In this document: piece after piece, positions 16,624 through 25,213 of the stretch | How the letters are laid out: each line of letters begins with the position of its first letter | How positions within the stretch are numbered: the first letter of the stretch is position 1 | Source: Clostridiales bacterium DTU053 | GTDB lineage: Bacteria > Bacillota > Clostridia > Oscillospirales > Acutalibacteraceae | Assembly: GCA_001512765.1 (NCBI GenBank) | Contig: LFSO01000046.1 | Span: forward strand, 1-37,401 | DNA length: 37,401 bases | Direction of reading: 5' to 3' | Notes under the pieces: model-generated | Told to the model about the DNA's origin: nothing | What the model saw: only the letters and a program-made list of their open reading frames with translations | Databases searched by the model: none | Translations under genes and position numbers: made by a program

Positions 16624-16652
16624 ATATTAACATTTAAGATATGTCATTACAA
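16624..16652 (-). promoter_or_regulatory. Extended -10 promoter of the 40-residue peptide gene
   Basis: On the minus strand TTGTAA (16652-16647), 17 bases, TGT then TAATAT (16629-16624). The same boxes, the same spacing and the same TGn element occur in the opposing peptide gene. Confidence 0.75.
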
Positions 16653-16835
16653 GGATTTTTTTGTATTTTGATAAAAATTTATATTAATAACAAATTTTTG
16701 CAATATGCCTGCAATACCAAAAACAAAATTTCCATTTTTCCGTATCGAAAATATATATTCAAACACGAAATATTATGGATTCGCTCTAAATGTGCTTTCA
16801 TCGCCCCAAATATTCTTTTAATTCTCCTTTTTTTG

Positions 16836-16864
16836 TTGAATGAAAAAAATCCCTGTGGTATAAT
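16836..16864 (+). promoter_or_regulatory. Sigma-A promoter of the Gfo/Idh/MocA gene
   Basis: TTGAAT (16836-16841), 17 bases, consensus TATAAT (16859-16864). The AT-rich stretch 16653-16835 before it shows no gene. Confidence 0.8.
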
Positions 16865-16916
16865 TACAGCGACTTTAAACTCTGCGTGTTTAATTAAAAG
16901 CAAAGGGGATCTGATT

Positions 16917-18083
16917 ATGTCAAGAAAAATAACTTTCGGCATTATCGGTGTGGGTAACATGGGTTCCTCGCACATGCGCTCATTTATGGAGGGAAAACTG
17001 CCCGAGCTTGAGCTCACAGCCGTTGCGGATATTAATCCCGAAAGGCTTGAATGGGCAAAAGAGCAGCTGCCGAACATCAGCGTTTTCAATACCGCTTCCG
17101 AGCTTATACACAGCGGCAAGTGTGAAGCTATAGTCATAGCAACTCCTCACTATGACCATCCGCCCATTGCCATTGAGGCACTCAAAGCAGGACTTCATGT
17201 CATGACAGAAAAGCCCGCGGGCGTTTACACAAAGCAGGTCAGAGAGATGATTGAGGTTGCCTCCCAGACCGACCGTACATTCGCAATCATGTTCAACCAG
17301 AGGACCAATGTGGTTTACAGAAAACTGCGCGAGTTGGTACAGAACGGCGAATACGGCGAGATTAGAAGAGTTAACTGGATAATCACCGACTGGTTCCGCA
17401 CTCAGGCTTACTATGATTCCGGCGGATGGAGAGCCACATGGGCAGGCGAAGGCGGCGGCGTTCTTATCAACCAGTGCCCCCACAACCTTGACCTTTGGCA
17501 GTGGATTTGCGGTATGCCCAACAAGATTTGGGCTACATGCCATCAGGGCAAGTGGCACAACATTGAGGTTGAGGACGATGTAACCATCTACGCCGAGTAT
17601 CCCAACGGAGCAACTGGCGTATTCATCGCTACAACAGGCGACTGCCCCGGCACCAACAGGCTTGAAATCACAATGGATAAGGCAAAAATCGTTTGCGAGA
17701 ACAATGAGATTAAGCTCTATGTTCTTGACGAGAGCATTTCCAAGTTTACATATGAGGCAAAGCTGGGCTTTGCTAAACTTAAGGGTCAGTATGTTGATGT
17801 TGAAATCACAGGCGAGAGCACACATCATCCCGGCGTTCTCAACGCTTTCGCGGCAAACATCCTCCGCGGCGAGCCTCTTTACGCTCACGGTTCTGAGGGC
17901 ATTAACAGCCTGATGATTTCAAACGCTGCTTACCTCTCCTCCTGGCTCGGCAGACCCGTTGAGCTGCCTCTTGACGAGGACCTCTTCTATGAGGAGCTGA
18001 AAAAGAGAATCGAAAGCTCCAACGCCAAGAAAGAGGTAAAGGCTCAGGTTCAGGAGGACATGAGCAGCACATACGGCTCATAA
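16917..18083 (+). CDS. Gfo/Idh/MocA family NAD(P)-dependent oxidoreductase
   Basis: The start at 16917 follows an AAGGGG ribosome site and a consensus promoter at 16836-16864, giving 388 residues. The N-terminal Rossmann fold has GIIGVGNMGSSH (GxGxxG). Next come IVIATPHYDH and the catalytic EKPAGV, then the C-terminal domain with GGGVLINQCPHNLDLWQW, where the His/Asp pair typical of sugar-oxidising members is seen. Substrates in this family are sugars, inositols or sugar phosphates; the exact one is unknown. No transporter or sugar kinase adjoins it, so context does not help. It is a single-gene unit closed by a strong bidirectional terminator. Confidence 0.88.
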   Translation: MSRKITFGIIGVGNMGSSHMRSFMEGKLPELELTAVADINPERLEWAKEQLPNISVFNTASELIHSGKCEAIVIATPHYDHPPIAIEALKAGLHVMTEKPAGVYTKQVREMIEVASQTDRTFAIMFNQRTNVVYRKLRELVQNGEYGEIRRVNWIITDWFRTQAYYDSGGWRATWAGEGGGVLINQCPHNLDLWQWICGMPNKIWATCHQGKWHNIEVEDDVTIYAEYPNGATGVFIATTGDCPGTNRLEITMDKAKIVCENNEIKLYVLDESISKFTYEAKLGFAKLKGQYVDVEITGESTHHPGVLNAFAANILRGEPLYAHGSEGINSLMISNAAYLSSWLGRPVELPLDEDLFYEELKKRIESSNAKKEVKAQVQEDMSSTYGS

Positions 18084-18096
18084 TAATCAACAAATA

Positions 18097-18128
18097 AAAG
18101 GGCAGAAATCTCTGCCCTTTATTTTTTT
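18097..18128. terminator. Bidirectional terminator between oxidoreductase and mscS-like gene
   Basis: A 10-pair stem (18097-18106 with 18111-18120), a 4-base loop, a long T run on the plus strand and T-rich sequence on the minus side. Confidence 0.9.
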
Positions 18129-18132
18129 GCGT

Positions 18133-19200
18133 TTATACAAGTTTTATTTCCATTTTTTCGGCGGCTTCAATTACTTTGGTATTGATATTCTGCCGAGCTC
18201 TTATCTCCCGCTCGAATTCGGGGTAGACCTCGTACACGATTGAAAGCTGCATAGCGGAGGCGGTGAATGAGTTAAAGTAGACGATGGGCTCGGTGTCTGT
18301 TGTGTCCTCGTCTTCTCTGATAATCCGCCTTATCTCGTCCATAAACTCGCTCAGCTTTTCGGTACTGGTGCTGAAAGCGACCGAGAGGCTCATCTCTATT
18401 TTGGAGCTTTGCTTTTTGGATGTGTCGGTGATAATTGCGGAGGCAAGGCTGGAGTTGGGGTATGTTATAATCGAGCCGTCGGGGGCTTCAAGCCTGCTGC
18501 TGCGAAGTCCGAGACTTACGACCTTGCCCTTAATGCCGCCGATTATAATTGTGTCGCCGATTTCAAAGGGCTTGTCCAGCATTATTGAGATGCTGCTGAA
18601 AAGGTTTGAGGCGGTATCCTTTGCGGCGAGCGCCATGGCAAGACCGCCGATGCCGAGACCCGCTATAAGTCCCGAAACATCCACTCCCCACTTTGTCAGC
18701 ACGAAATACGCTCCGAAAACCGCTACAAGCACTTTAAGTCCGCTTGCGATATAGCTGGAGGCGTTGGCGTCTATCTTTCTGCCCTTTGACTCGCTGACGG
18801 AAAGCAGAGCCGCCATGCTGATGCCCACCACATTGTAAAGGAGCCAGAAGGCGCTGATGAGAACTATGGTTGAGAGGATTCTGTAAATTGTCTGACCGTA
18901 TAGGAAAACTAAAACCTTCGGCAGCTCGTCCTCGGGCAAAATACTGATTGTAACAGTATTTCCGAGGGAGTAGAAGGCGTAAATGAGCACTGCGGAGACA
19001 AAAAGGCTAAGGGGTCTTTTCGCCGCGGCTTTGACGGTTTTGTAGCGTTCGGGTTTCTTTTTTCTGAGCTCTCCGAGACCCACCCTTAAAAGCAGGTTTG
19101 CAACGGGCAGCCTTACAGCAAGGGCGAAGAGGGAGACAACCAAGGATACCAAGATAGGCAGATATACAAAAACCCCTTCGGTGTTTGTAAGATACTTCAA
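18133..19200 (-). CDS. MscS-type small-conductance mechanosensitive channel
   Basis: The protein has about four N-terminal transmembrane helices, then the pore helix and beta domain of MscS. The signature runs from GLGIGGLAMALAAKD through LDKPFEIGDTI to the SLGLRSSRLEAPDGS and ITYPNSSL blocks. It releases solutes on hypo-osmotic shock. In-frame ATGs exist at 19272, 19239 and 19206. The first two lie at or upstream of the predicted transcription start, and the third is only one base after AGGAGG. The TTG at 19200 has a 7-base gap and gives 355 residues, my preferred start. Confidence 0.85.
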   Translation of the reverse strand: MKYLTNTEGVFVYLPILVSLVVSLFALAVRLPVANLLLRVGLGELRKKKPERYKTVKAAAKRPLSLFVSAVLIYAFYSLGNTVTISILPEDELPKVLVFLYGQTIYRILSTIVLISAFWLLYNVVGISMAALLSVSESKGRKIDANASSYIASGLKVLVAVFGAYFVLTKWGVDVSGLIAGLGIGGLAMALAAKDTASNLFSSISIMLDKPFEIGDTIIIGGIKGKVVSLGLRSSRLEAPDGSIITYPNSSLASAIITDTSKKQSSKIEMSLSVAFSTSTEKLSEFMDEIRRIIREDEDTTDTEPIVYFNSFTASAMQLSIVYEVYPEFEREIRARQNINTKVIEAAEKMEIKLV

Positions 19201-19239
19201 GGTCATTCCTCCTAAAAGATAATGAGGTACTGTATTCAT

Positions 19240-19269
19240 CTTATAACGGCGGGGGAAATAATTCAACAA
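19240..19269 (-). promoter_or_regulatory. Possible promoter of the mscS-like gene
   Basis: On the minus strand TTGTTG (19269-19264), 18 bases, TATAAG (19245-19240). Confidence 0.5.
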
Positions 19270-19270
19270 C

Positions 19271-19299
19271 AAAAAAGCGCAGCTTAAGGCTGCGCTTTT
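19271..19299 (-). terminator. Terminator of the Stn-type operon
   Basis: An 11-pair stem (19273-19283 with 19289-19299) followed by Ts on the minus strand, directly after the operon's last stop. Confidence 0.9.
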
Positions 19300-19301
19300 A
19301 T

Positions 19302-21626
19302 TTATTTCTTTATGAGCTTTATAAGACCTTCAAAGTCTGCGGGGAACTCGCCCTCAAATTTTGCCGAGGCGTCCTTAATGCGCCTGTAAATGGCCTCTTT
19401 TTGCTCTTTTGTGAGCTTGTCGAGATTTTCATATGCCGACAGAGGAACGAGGTATTTGCCCACATTGCAGGCTTTGGGCGGGACAAGGGGATTAGACTTT
19501 AAGATGCGGCTGCCGAAGTAATCTACGCTGAGAAGGCACTTCTTCTCGCAGTAGGGGCACTCCATGGTCTTTGTCTCGAACTGGAGCGCGGGGGTCTTTT
19601 CAAAGGGCAGCCTTGACTGGATGGCGCCGGTGGGGCATGCTCTGACGCAGGCTCCGCAGGTTATGCACTGGCTCTCGCCGAGTCCGATGCCGAAAGCGCA
19701 CTCGGGCTCTGTTTCAAAGCCTCTGCCGTTGTAGCCGTAGACATTCTTGCCCACAAGCTCGGCGCAGGTCCTAATGCACAGACCGCAGAGTATGCACTTT
19801 TTGTTGTCCCTGTAGATGAAGGGGTGACTCTTGTCCACCTTGGAATCACGCATGGTACCCTTAATGCCGAGCCCTGCGGGGTCGTACTCCTGAAGGAGAG
19901 GCAGCAGGCGGCAGTCATAGAGATAGGAGCAGCCGCACTCAAGGCATCTTGACGCCTCTTTGATTGCCTCATCCTCTGTATAGCAGGGAGCAATTTCCTT
20001 GAAATTGTTTACCCTCTTTTCGGGCTCAGTGATGGTGACCTTTACTCTCGGCTCCTTTTCTATTTCGGGCAGGTCTTTTTCGGTGAAATCCCTGCGCTCA
20101 ACATAGAAGGGTTTGCGTACGGGCTTGAGTTCGCCCTCAAGATAGCTGTTGATAGCGGCCGCGGCGTTTTTGCCGTGGGCTATCGCGGAGACCGCGATGT
20201 CGGGACCCCTGTTTACCGCGTCGCCGCCGGCGAACACGCCTTCAATATTGGTGGCGTAAGTTTCGGGGTCAACCTCGATTGTGCCGCGCTTTGTAAGCTC
20301 GATGTCGTCAAGACCGTCAAGAAGCACTCTCTGACCGATGGCGGCGATGACGGTATCGAAGCTCTCCACATCGACGGCGCCTTCAATCGGAACGGGGGCG
20401 CAGCGTCCTGTCGCGTCGGGCTCGCCAAGGGTCATCTGCTGGAGATTCAGCAGCACGCAGCTCTCGCCGTCGCAAACGGCTATGGGGACCGCAAGGAACT
20501 TGAAGTTCACGCCCTCCTCCTGAGCCTCTTCAATCTCTATCTTTTCGGCGGGCATTTCCGCTCTTGTTCTTCTGTAAATAAGGGTTACATCCTCTGCGCC
20601 AAGGCGGCGGGCTGTTCTTGCGGCGTCAATGGCGGTGTTGCCGCCGCCGACTACCGCTACCCTCTTGCCCAGCTTTACTTCCTCGCCGTTTGCCGCTTTA
20701 TAAAGGAAGTCTATGCCGCCGAGGACATTGGGATGGTCCTCGCCGTCGCAGCCGAGTGACGAGCTCTTCCATGCGCCCACAGCGAGGAATACGGCGTCAT
20801 ATTCCTTTTTAAGGGAGGAAAGACTTATATCTTTGCCGAGCTTTTGACCGTATTTAAACTCGGCGCCCATTTTTTCAATTCTTTCTATCTCTTTGTCGAG
20901 GACATCTTTTGGGAGTCTGTAAGCCGGAATGCCGTAGCGGAGCATGCCGCCCGCTTTTTCCTGAGCCTCAAAGACGGTGACCTTGTGACCCTTGAGCCTT
21001 AAGAAATATGCGGCGGAAAGACCCGCGGGACCGGCGCCCACAACGGCTACCCTCTTGCCTGTGTCCTCTGCGCATTCGGGAATATAGTCTGTGTTTTTGT
21101 CCGCTGCGTATCTTTTAAGATGGCAGATTGAAATAGGCTCGTCTGCCAGCTGTCTGCGGCATGCGGATTCGCAGGGGTGGGGGCATACTCTGCCTATGGA
21201 CATGGGCAGGGGGTTATCCCTCATGATAAGGGCCATGGCGTCCCTGTCCTTGCCTGCGGAGATAAGACCGATATAGCCTTGAGCGTCCTGATTGGTGGGG
21301 CATGCCCTCTTGCAGGGGGCGATACAGTCCGCCTTGTGGTCGGAGAGAATAAGGGCAAGGGTGAACCTGCGGCTCTGCCTTATTCTGTCGGTGTCGGTTT
21401 CAATCTCCATACCCTCCGCGGGCATAGCGTTGCAGGCTCTGACGAGCTTGGGAGAGCCTTTGATTTCCACAAGGCAAAGTCCGCAGCCGCCGTAAGCCTC
21501 AAGCTCTTTTCTGTAGCAGAGATTGGGCACAAAGATGCCGTTGTTAAGAAGGTTTTGAAGCAGGTTGAGCGAGGGGTCAGCCGTCACTTCCCTGCCGTTG
21601 ACTTTTATTTTAACCATATTACTCAT
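19302..21626 (-). CDS. stnA: NADP-binding flavoprotein/Fe-S subunit of a Stn-type electron-bifurcating transhydrogenase
   Basis: This 774-residue protein joins three modules. Residues 1-75 are a NuoG-like [2Fe-2S] domain (C37, C48, C51, C65). The next part (HKADCIAPCKRACP onward) to ~540 is a GltD/NfnB-like module with FAD site VAVVGAGPAGLSAAYFL and NAD(P) site VAVVGGGNTAIDAA. The C-terminal part has ferredoxin-like clusters (CILCGLCIRTC, CITCGACVRACP) and a final CPYCEKKC. It is encoded with NuoF- and NuoE-like subunits and without a hydrogenase or formate dehydrogenase catalytic subunit. That matches the Sporomusa-type Nfn (Stn), which couples NADPH, NADH and ferredoxin. The start overlaps the upstream stop by 8 bases; a second ATG at 21617 is also possible. 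Confidence 0.75.
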   Translation of the reverse strand: MSNMVKIKVNGREVTADPSLNLLQNLLNNGIFVPNLCYRKELEAYGGCGLCLVEIKGSPKLVRACNAMPAEGMEIETDTDRIRQSRRFTLALILSDHKADCIAPCKRACPTNQDAQGYIGLISAGKDRDAMALIMRDNPLPMSIGRVCPHPCESACRRQLADEPISICHLKRYAADKNTDYIPECAEDTGKRVAVVGAGPAGLSAAYFLRLKGHKVTVFEAQEKAGGMLRYGIPAYRLPKDVLDKEIERIEKMGAEFKYGQKLGKDISLSSLKKEYDAVFLAVGAWKSSSLGCDGEDHPNVLGGIDFLYKAANGEEVKLGKRVAVVGGGNTAIDAARTARRLGAEDVTLIYRRTRAEMPAEKIEIEEAQEEGVNFKFLAVPIAVCDGESCVLLNLQQMTLGEPDATGRCAPVPIEGAVDVESFDTVIAAIGQRVLLDGLDDIELTKRGTIEVDPETYATNIEGVFAGGDAVNRGPDIAVSAIAHGKNAAAAINSYLEGELKPVRKPFYVERRDFTEKDLPEIEKEPRVKVTITEPEKRVNNFKEIAPCYTEDEAIKEASRCLECGCSYLYDCRLLPLLQEYDPAGLGIKGTMRDSKVDKSHPFIYRDNKKCILCGLCIRTCAELVGKNVYGYNGRGFETEPECAFGIGLGESQCITCGACVRACPTGAIQSRLPFEKTPALQFETKTMECPYCEKKCLLSVDYFGSRILKSNPLVPPKACNVGKYLVPLSAYENLDKLTKEQKEAIYRRIKDASAKFEGEFPADFEGLIKLIKK

Positions 21627-23385
21627 ACCTCACTGCCTCCCCGCTGACCTTGAATATCGCGCCGAATCTGCACGAGGCGGCGCATTCGCCGCAGGCAATG
21701 CACTTATCCTTGTCGATTACATGGGGATTCTTTACGCTGCCTGTGATTGCCTTTGTGGGGCATTTTCTGCCGCAAAGGGTGCAGCCTGTGCACTTTTCGG
21801 GATTAATCTCGTATTTAATGAGCGAAGCGCATTTGAAAGAGGGGCAGCATTTTTCCTCTATATGCGCTGTGTATTCGTCTTTAAAGTATCTCATTGTGGT
21901 GAGAACAGGATTGGGGGCGGAGTTGCCCAGTCCGCAAAGGGCGGAGTCTCTGATGCTGGAGCCAAGGCTCTGGAGCAGCTCCATATCGCCCTCTCTGCCC
22001 TCGCCTTTTACGATTCTGTTAAGAATCTCGAGCATCCTGGTGGTGCCTACTCTGCAGGGCACGCACTTGCCGCAGCTTTCCTTGCTGGTAAAGTCCATAA
22101 AGAACCTTGCCATATCCACCATGCAGGTGTCCTCATCCATAACGACAAGTCCGCCCGAGCCCATGATGGCGCCCGTTGCGCCTATGCTCTTATAGTCGAT
22201 GGGGGTGTCAAGCAGCTCCTCTGGCAAACAGCCGCCTGAAGGACCGCCGATTTGAACTCCCTTGATTTTTTTGCCGTTCTTGATGCCGCCGCAGATGTCG
22301 AACACAATCTGCCTTATGGTCATGCCCATGGGGACTTCGACCAGTCCGCCGTACTTTACCTTGCCTGCGAGGGCAAAGACCTTTGTGCCCTTGCTGTCCT
22401 CGGTGCCCATGGCGGCGAAAGCCTCTCCGCCGTTCTCAATAATCCAAGGCACATTGGCAAAGGTTTCGACATTGTTTATGTTCGTGGGCTGCTTTCTGAA
22501 GCCCTTTTGAGCGGGGAAGGGAGGCTTGGGTGTGGGCATTCCCCTGTCGCCGCCGAGGGAGGCAAGCAGAGCCGTTTCCTCGCCGCAGACAAAGGCACCC
22601 GCGCCCTTCATTATCTTAAAGTCGAACTCGAAGTCCGATCCCTTTATGTTCTTGCCCAAAAGACCCTTTTCTCTGAGCTGATTTATGGCAATAGTCAATC
22701 GCTTGACCGCGAGGGGGTACTCGGCGCGGACATAGATGATGCCGCACTTTGCGCCTATTGCGTAGCCCGCGACCATCATGCCCTCAAGGACGCTGTGGGG
22801 GTCGCCTTCAAGAACGGACCTGTCCATGAATGCGCCGGGGTCGCCCTCGTCGGCGTTGCAGACGATGTACTTTTCCTCTGTGTTTTCTTTCCTCGCAGCC
22901 TCCCACTTAAACCATGTGGGGAAGCCAGCTCCGCCTCTGCCCCTGAGACCGGATATCTTAATCTGCTCGATAACCTCATCGGGGGTCATTTTAAGTATCT
23001 TGTCAAAGGCTGTGTATCCGCCAGCCTCTATATATGAATCAATGCTTTCGGGGTCAATAATTCCGCAGTGCCTCAGGGCGATTCTGGTCTGTCCTTTAAG
23101 GAACTTCAGCTCATCGCCTTCAATTTTGTTTTCTTCGGGAATTTCTCCGTTTAAGAAAGCGTCAACTATTTTTACAGCCTTCTCACCAGTGAGTCTGCCG
23201 TAGTAATAATCGTTGCCCTCATCATCCTTTACCTGCATTAAAGGCTCGGCAAAGCACATGCCGTTGCAGCCCACAAGGTCGACTGTAACCGAGTGTTCGG
23301 CGCTCAGCCTTTCACGAACGGATTTTGCTACTTCCTCGGCGCCGGCGGCTATGCCGCAGCTGCCGTAACCTATCATAAACCTCAT
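21619..23385 (-). CDS. stnB: NuoF/HydB-like NADH- and FMN-binding subunit of the Stn-type complex
   Basis: This 588-residue protein begins with a thioredoxin-like [2Fe-2S] domain (GSCGIAAG and VGCNGMCFAEP). It continues with the NuoF core: FMN loop GLRGRGGAGFPT, NADH region CNADEGDPGAFMDRS, and the cluster motif SCGKCVPCRVGT. It ends with a two-cluster ferredoxin domain (CTGCTLCGRKCP and CIACGECAASC). This is the standard layout of HydB/StnB flavin subunits that split electrons between NAD and ferredoxin. Its ATG follows the stop of the upstream subunit with no gap (TAAATG), and its end overlaps the next gene, so all three are translationally coupled. Confidence 0.85.
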   Translation of the reverse strand: MRFMIGYGSCGIAAGAEEVAKSVRERLSAEHSVTVDLVGCNGMCFAEPLMQVKDDEGNDYYYGRLTGEKAVKIVDAFLNGEIPEENKIEGDELKFLKGQTRIALRHCGIIDPESIDSYIEAGGYTAFDKILKMTPDEVIEQIKISGLRGRGGAGFPTWFKWEAARKENTEEKYIVCNADEGDPGAFMDRSVLEGDPHSVLEGMMVAGYAIGAKCGIIYVRAEYPLAVKRLTIAINQLREKGLLGKNIKGSDFEFDFKIMKGAGAFVCGEETALLASLGGDRGMPTPKPPFPAQKGFRKQPTNINNVETFANVPWIIENGGEAFAAMGTEDSKGTKVFALAGKVKYGGLVEVPMGMTIRQIVFDICGGIKNGKKIKGVQIGGPSGGCLPEELLDTPIDYKSIGATGAIMGSGGLVVMDEDTCMVDMARFFMDFTSKESCGKCVPCRVGTTRMLEILNRIVKGEGREGDMELLQSLGSSIRDSALCGLGNSAPNPVLTTMRYFKDEYTAHIEEKCCPSFKCASLIKYEINPEKCTGCTLCGRKCPTKAITGSVKNPHVIDKDKCIACGECAASCRFGAIFKVSGEAVRYE

Positions 23386-23883
23386 TTATTGACCAGCCCT
23401 TTCAAGCTCTGCTTTGCGAATATCGTTAATAACCTGCTCCACCTTTTTGCCGTCCAGCTTGCCGTATACCTGACCGTTTATCATCATTACTGGTGAAAGG
23501 CTGCAGCAGCCAAGGCAGGCGACCTCTTCCCAGGAGAAAAGACCGTCGGCAGTGGTTTCGCCCTCTTTGACGCCAAGAGTCTTAGCGACGGCGTCCGCCA
23601 CGCGCTCGCCGTTGTTTACATGGCAGGCTGTGCCCATGCAGACAAGCACTTTGTACTTGCCGGGGGCGTTCAGTTTAAACTGGGAGTAGAAGGTTGCAAC
23701 GCCCATAAGGCGGCTGAGAGGTATACCAGCCTGCTCGCTGATTCTTACCATAACATCCGTGGGCAAATAGCCGTACTCCTCCTGAATGTCCTGAAGAAGA
23801 GAGATAAGGGATTCGGACGGGTTTTCGTACCTGCCGATTATCTCGTCTACAACAGAAAAATCTATTTGGGGTTTGATTTTCAA
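23386..23883 (-). CDS. stnC: NuoE/HydC-like [2Fe-2S] subunit of the Stn-type complex
   Basis: This is a thioredoxin-like [2Fe-2S] protein of the NuoE family, about 165 residues. It has the helical N-terminus (SLISLLQDIQEEYGYLP), the YSQFKLNAPGKYK strand, and cluster cysteines in VCMGTACHVNNG and CLGCCSLSP. The best start is a TTG at 23883, because GGAGG lies 7 bases upstream; an in-frame GTG at 23916 lacks such a site. It is the first gene of the operon and relays electrons to or from the flavin subunit encoded next. Confidence 0.85.
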   Translation of the reverse strand: MKIKPQIDFSVVDEIIGRYENPSESLISLLQDIQEEYGYLPTDVMVRISEQAGIPLSRLMGVATFYSQFKLNAPGKYKVLVCMGTACHVNNGERVADAVAKTLGVKEGETTADGLFSWEEVACLGCCSLSPVMMINGQVYGKLDGKKVEQVINDIRKAELERAGQ

Positions 23884-23916
23884 GAGTATCCCTCCAAAAT
23901 CGCGGCGATGTATCAC

Positions 23917-23945
23917 AAAAGGCAGACACCTGAGATGTATCTGCC
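23917..23945 (-). terminator. Hairpin with T run between the glycosidase-like gene and the Stn-type operon
   Basis: On the minus strand, arms 23945-23935 and 23931-23921 pair with one G-U and one mismatch and are followed by TTTT. It ends 34 bases before the stnC start, so it may also act as a leader element. No clear sigma-A promoter was seen in the short gap. Confidence 0.5.
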
Positions 23946-23979
23946 CTAATATCCGCCGTATCAGAATTTCAATACAAGA

Positions 23980-23995
23980 AAGCCCTTTCGGGCTT
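23980..23995 (-). terminator. Short hairpin after the glycosidase-like gene
   Basis: A 6-pair GC-rich stem with a 4-base loop lies just after the TAG stop. The following T tract is weak (TTTCTTGT). Confidence 0.5.
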
Positions 23996-24000
23996 AAACA

Positions 24001-25005
24001 CTAATAAAGCTTGCGGATTTTAAGCTCAGGATTATAGATAGCGCTCATGCCGATTCTCTCTATGCCGTCCAGCCACTCGTCCCTTGCGTTGTAGTAAATT
24101 CTAACTTCCCCGTTATGTAAAGCCACATCAAGCTGATACACAAGGGCTTTTTTCCACCCGTCAGCGGCGGGAGAAATTATAGGGTTGAGGGGGTATTCCT
24201 CAAAATTTATGCCGTCGTCGGAAACAAGGGCCGCTATCGCGGAGCGGGGCAAACCTTCTTTATCCATGCAGATGGGGTTATAGAGGGCAAGGAATTTATC
24301 CTCCCAGCCGTAAACCTTAATGCCGCCGCATCCGAAATTGCGGTAGGGTATATTTTCGTCGGGAGTCAAAATGGGCTGTTCCCTCTTTACAAAGCCCGAT
24401 AGCGGGGAATCGCTTTCGGCATAGCCTATTGCGTAGGGCTCGGGATAACCGCACACCGGCAGGCGAACGGAGCCGCCGCTGTAGTAAAGGCGGTATCTGC
24501 CGTCTTTGAGCCTTACCATGCAGGGGTTTCTGACGCAGGCTTCGGGTCCTGTCTTTTCCCAGTCAAACTCGGGAATAATTATGTCAATGGGTTCGGACCA
24601 TTCCTCAAGGTCGGTGCTTGTCCTTGCCCTAATTATATAAGCGGTGCCTTTGCCGTAATAATCTTTTGGCAGACCCTCCGCCTTTACAGCTCTCCACGAA
24701 ACCTCTGAGGAGTAGAGAATAAAGCGGTCATTGTCTTTAAACAGGCAGACGGGACCAACATTGATTTGCCAGCGTTTTTGGAATCTCCACTCGATGCCGT
24801 CATCGGATACCACATGATAAAGGTAGGGCAAATAGTCATCAAAAAAGCCGTGGTACAGCATGTGCCACTTGCCGTCAAACTCATCTGGCGTTAGAATCTG
24901 CGGGTCGCCGATGGCGTATCGGCTCTTTTCGCCATGGAAATAGCCGATGATGGGATTTTTTTCGCAGTCTATCCACCGCTCCGCCCGTAAATCGGGAAAG
25001 TTCAT
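24001..25005 (-). CDS. Putative five-bladed beta-propeller glycosidase (GH43/GH130-like)
   Basis: This 334-residue protein is built of repeated beta-strand units in the style of five-bladed propeller glycosidases. Blade-like segments include GDPQILTPDEFDGKWHMLYHG, WSEPIDIIIPEFDW with TGPEACVRNPCMVRLKDGRYRLYYSG, and YNPICMDKEGLPRSAIAALVSDDG. Acidic residues at the blade starts could be catalytic. The exact family (GH43, GH32/68 or GH130) is not certain from reading alone. There is no signal peptide, so cytoplasmic action is expected. AGGAGA precedes the ATG at 6 bases. It stops with TAG and has its own promoter. Confidence 0.65.
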   Translation of the reverse strand: MNFPDLRAERWIDCEKNPIIGYFHGEKSRYAIGDPQILTPDEFDGKWHMLYHGFFDDYLPYLYHVVSDDGIEWRFQKRWQINVGPVCLFKDNDRFILYSSEVSWRAVKAEGLPKDYYGKGTAYIIRARTSTDLEEWSEPIDIIIPEFDWEKTGPEACVRNPCMVRLKDGRYRLYYSGGSVRLPVCGYPEPYAIGYAESDSPLSGFVKREQPILTPDENIPYRNFGCGGIKVYGWEDKFLALYNPICMDKEGLPRSAIAALVSDDGINFEEYPLNPIISPAADGWKKALVYQLDVALHNGEVRIYYNARDEWLDGIERIGMSAIYNPELKIRKLY

Positions 25006-25108
25006 TTTTTTCTCCTAAAAACTCTTGCGCCAAAGAGCAGCATTAGAATTTTAACATACTCGCGCGCTTTGGAACAAGAAAGAGATTTTGGTATTTATAT
25101 ACCCTATA

Positions 25109-25137
25109 ATTTTATGTGTATTTTGCTTTTCAGTCAA
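25109..25137 (-). promoter_or_regulatory. Sigma-A promoter of the glycosidase-like gene
   Basis: On the minus strand TTGACT (25137-25132), 17 bases, TAAAAT (25114-25109). It follows the rplA terminator. Confidence 0.7.
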
Positions 25138-25159
25138 GAAACGATAATAAATTAACAAC

Positions 25160-25187
25160 AAAAAACGCACCTGCCTTTGCAGATGCG
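25160..25187 (-). terminator. Terminator of the rpmG-rplA operon
   Basis: A 9-pair stem (25166-25174 with 25179-25187, one G-U) followed by TTTTTT on the minus strand, so the ribosomal operon ends here rather than running into rplJ. Confidence 0.85.
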
Positions 25188-25213
25188 CTTTAGTCTTATA
25201 CTCTAAGCCGGAA

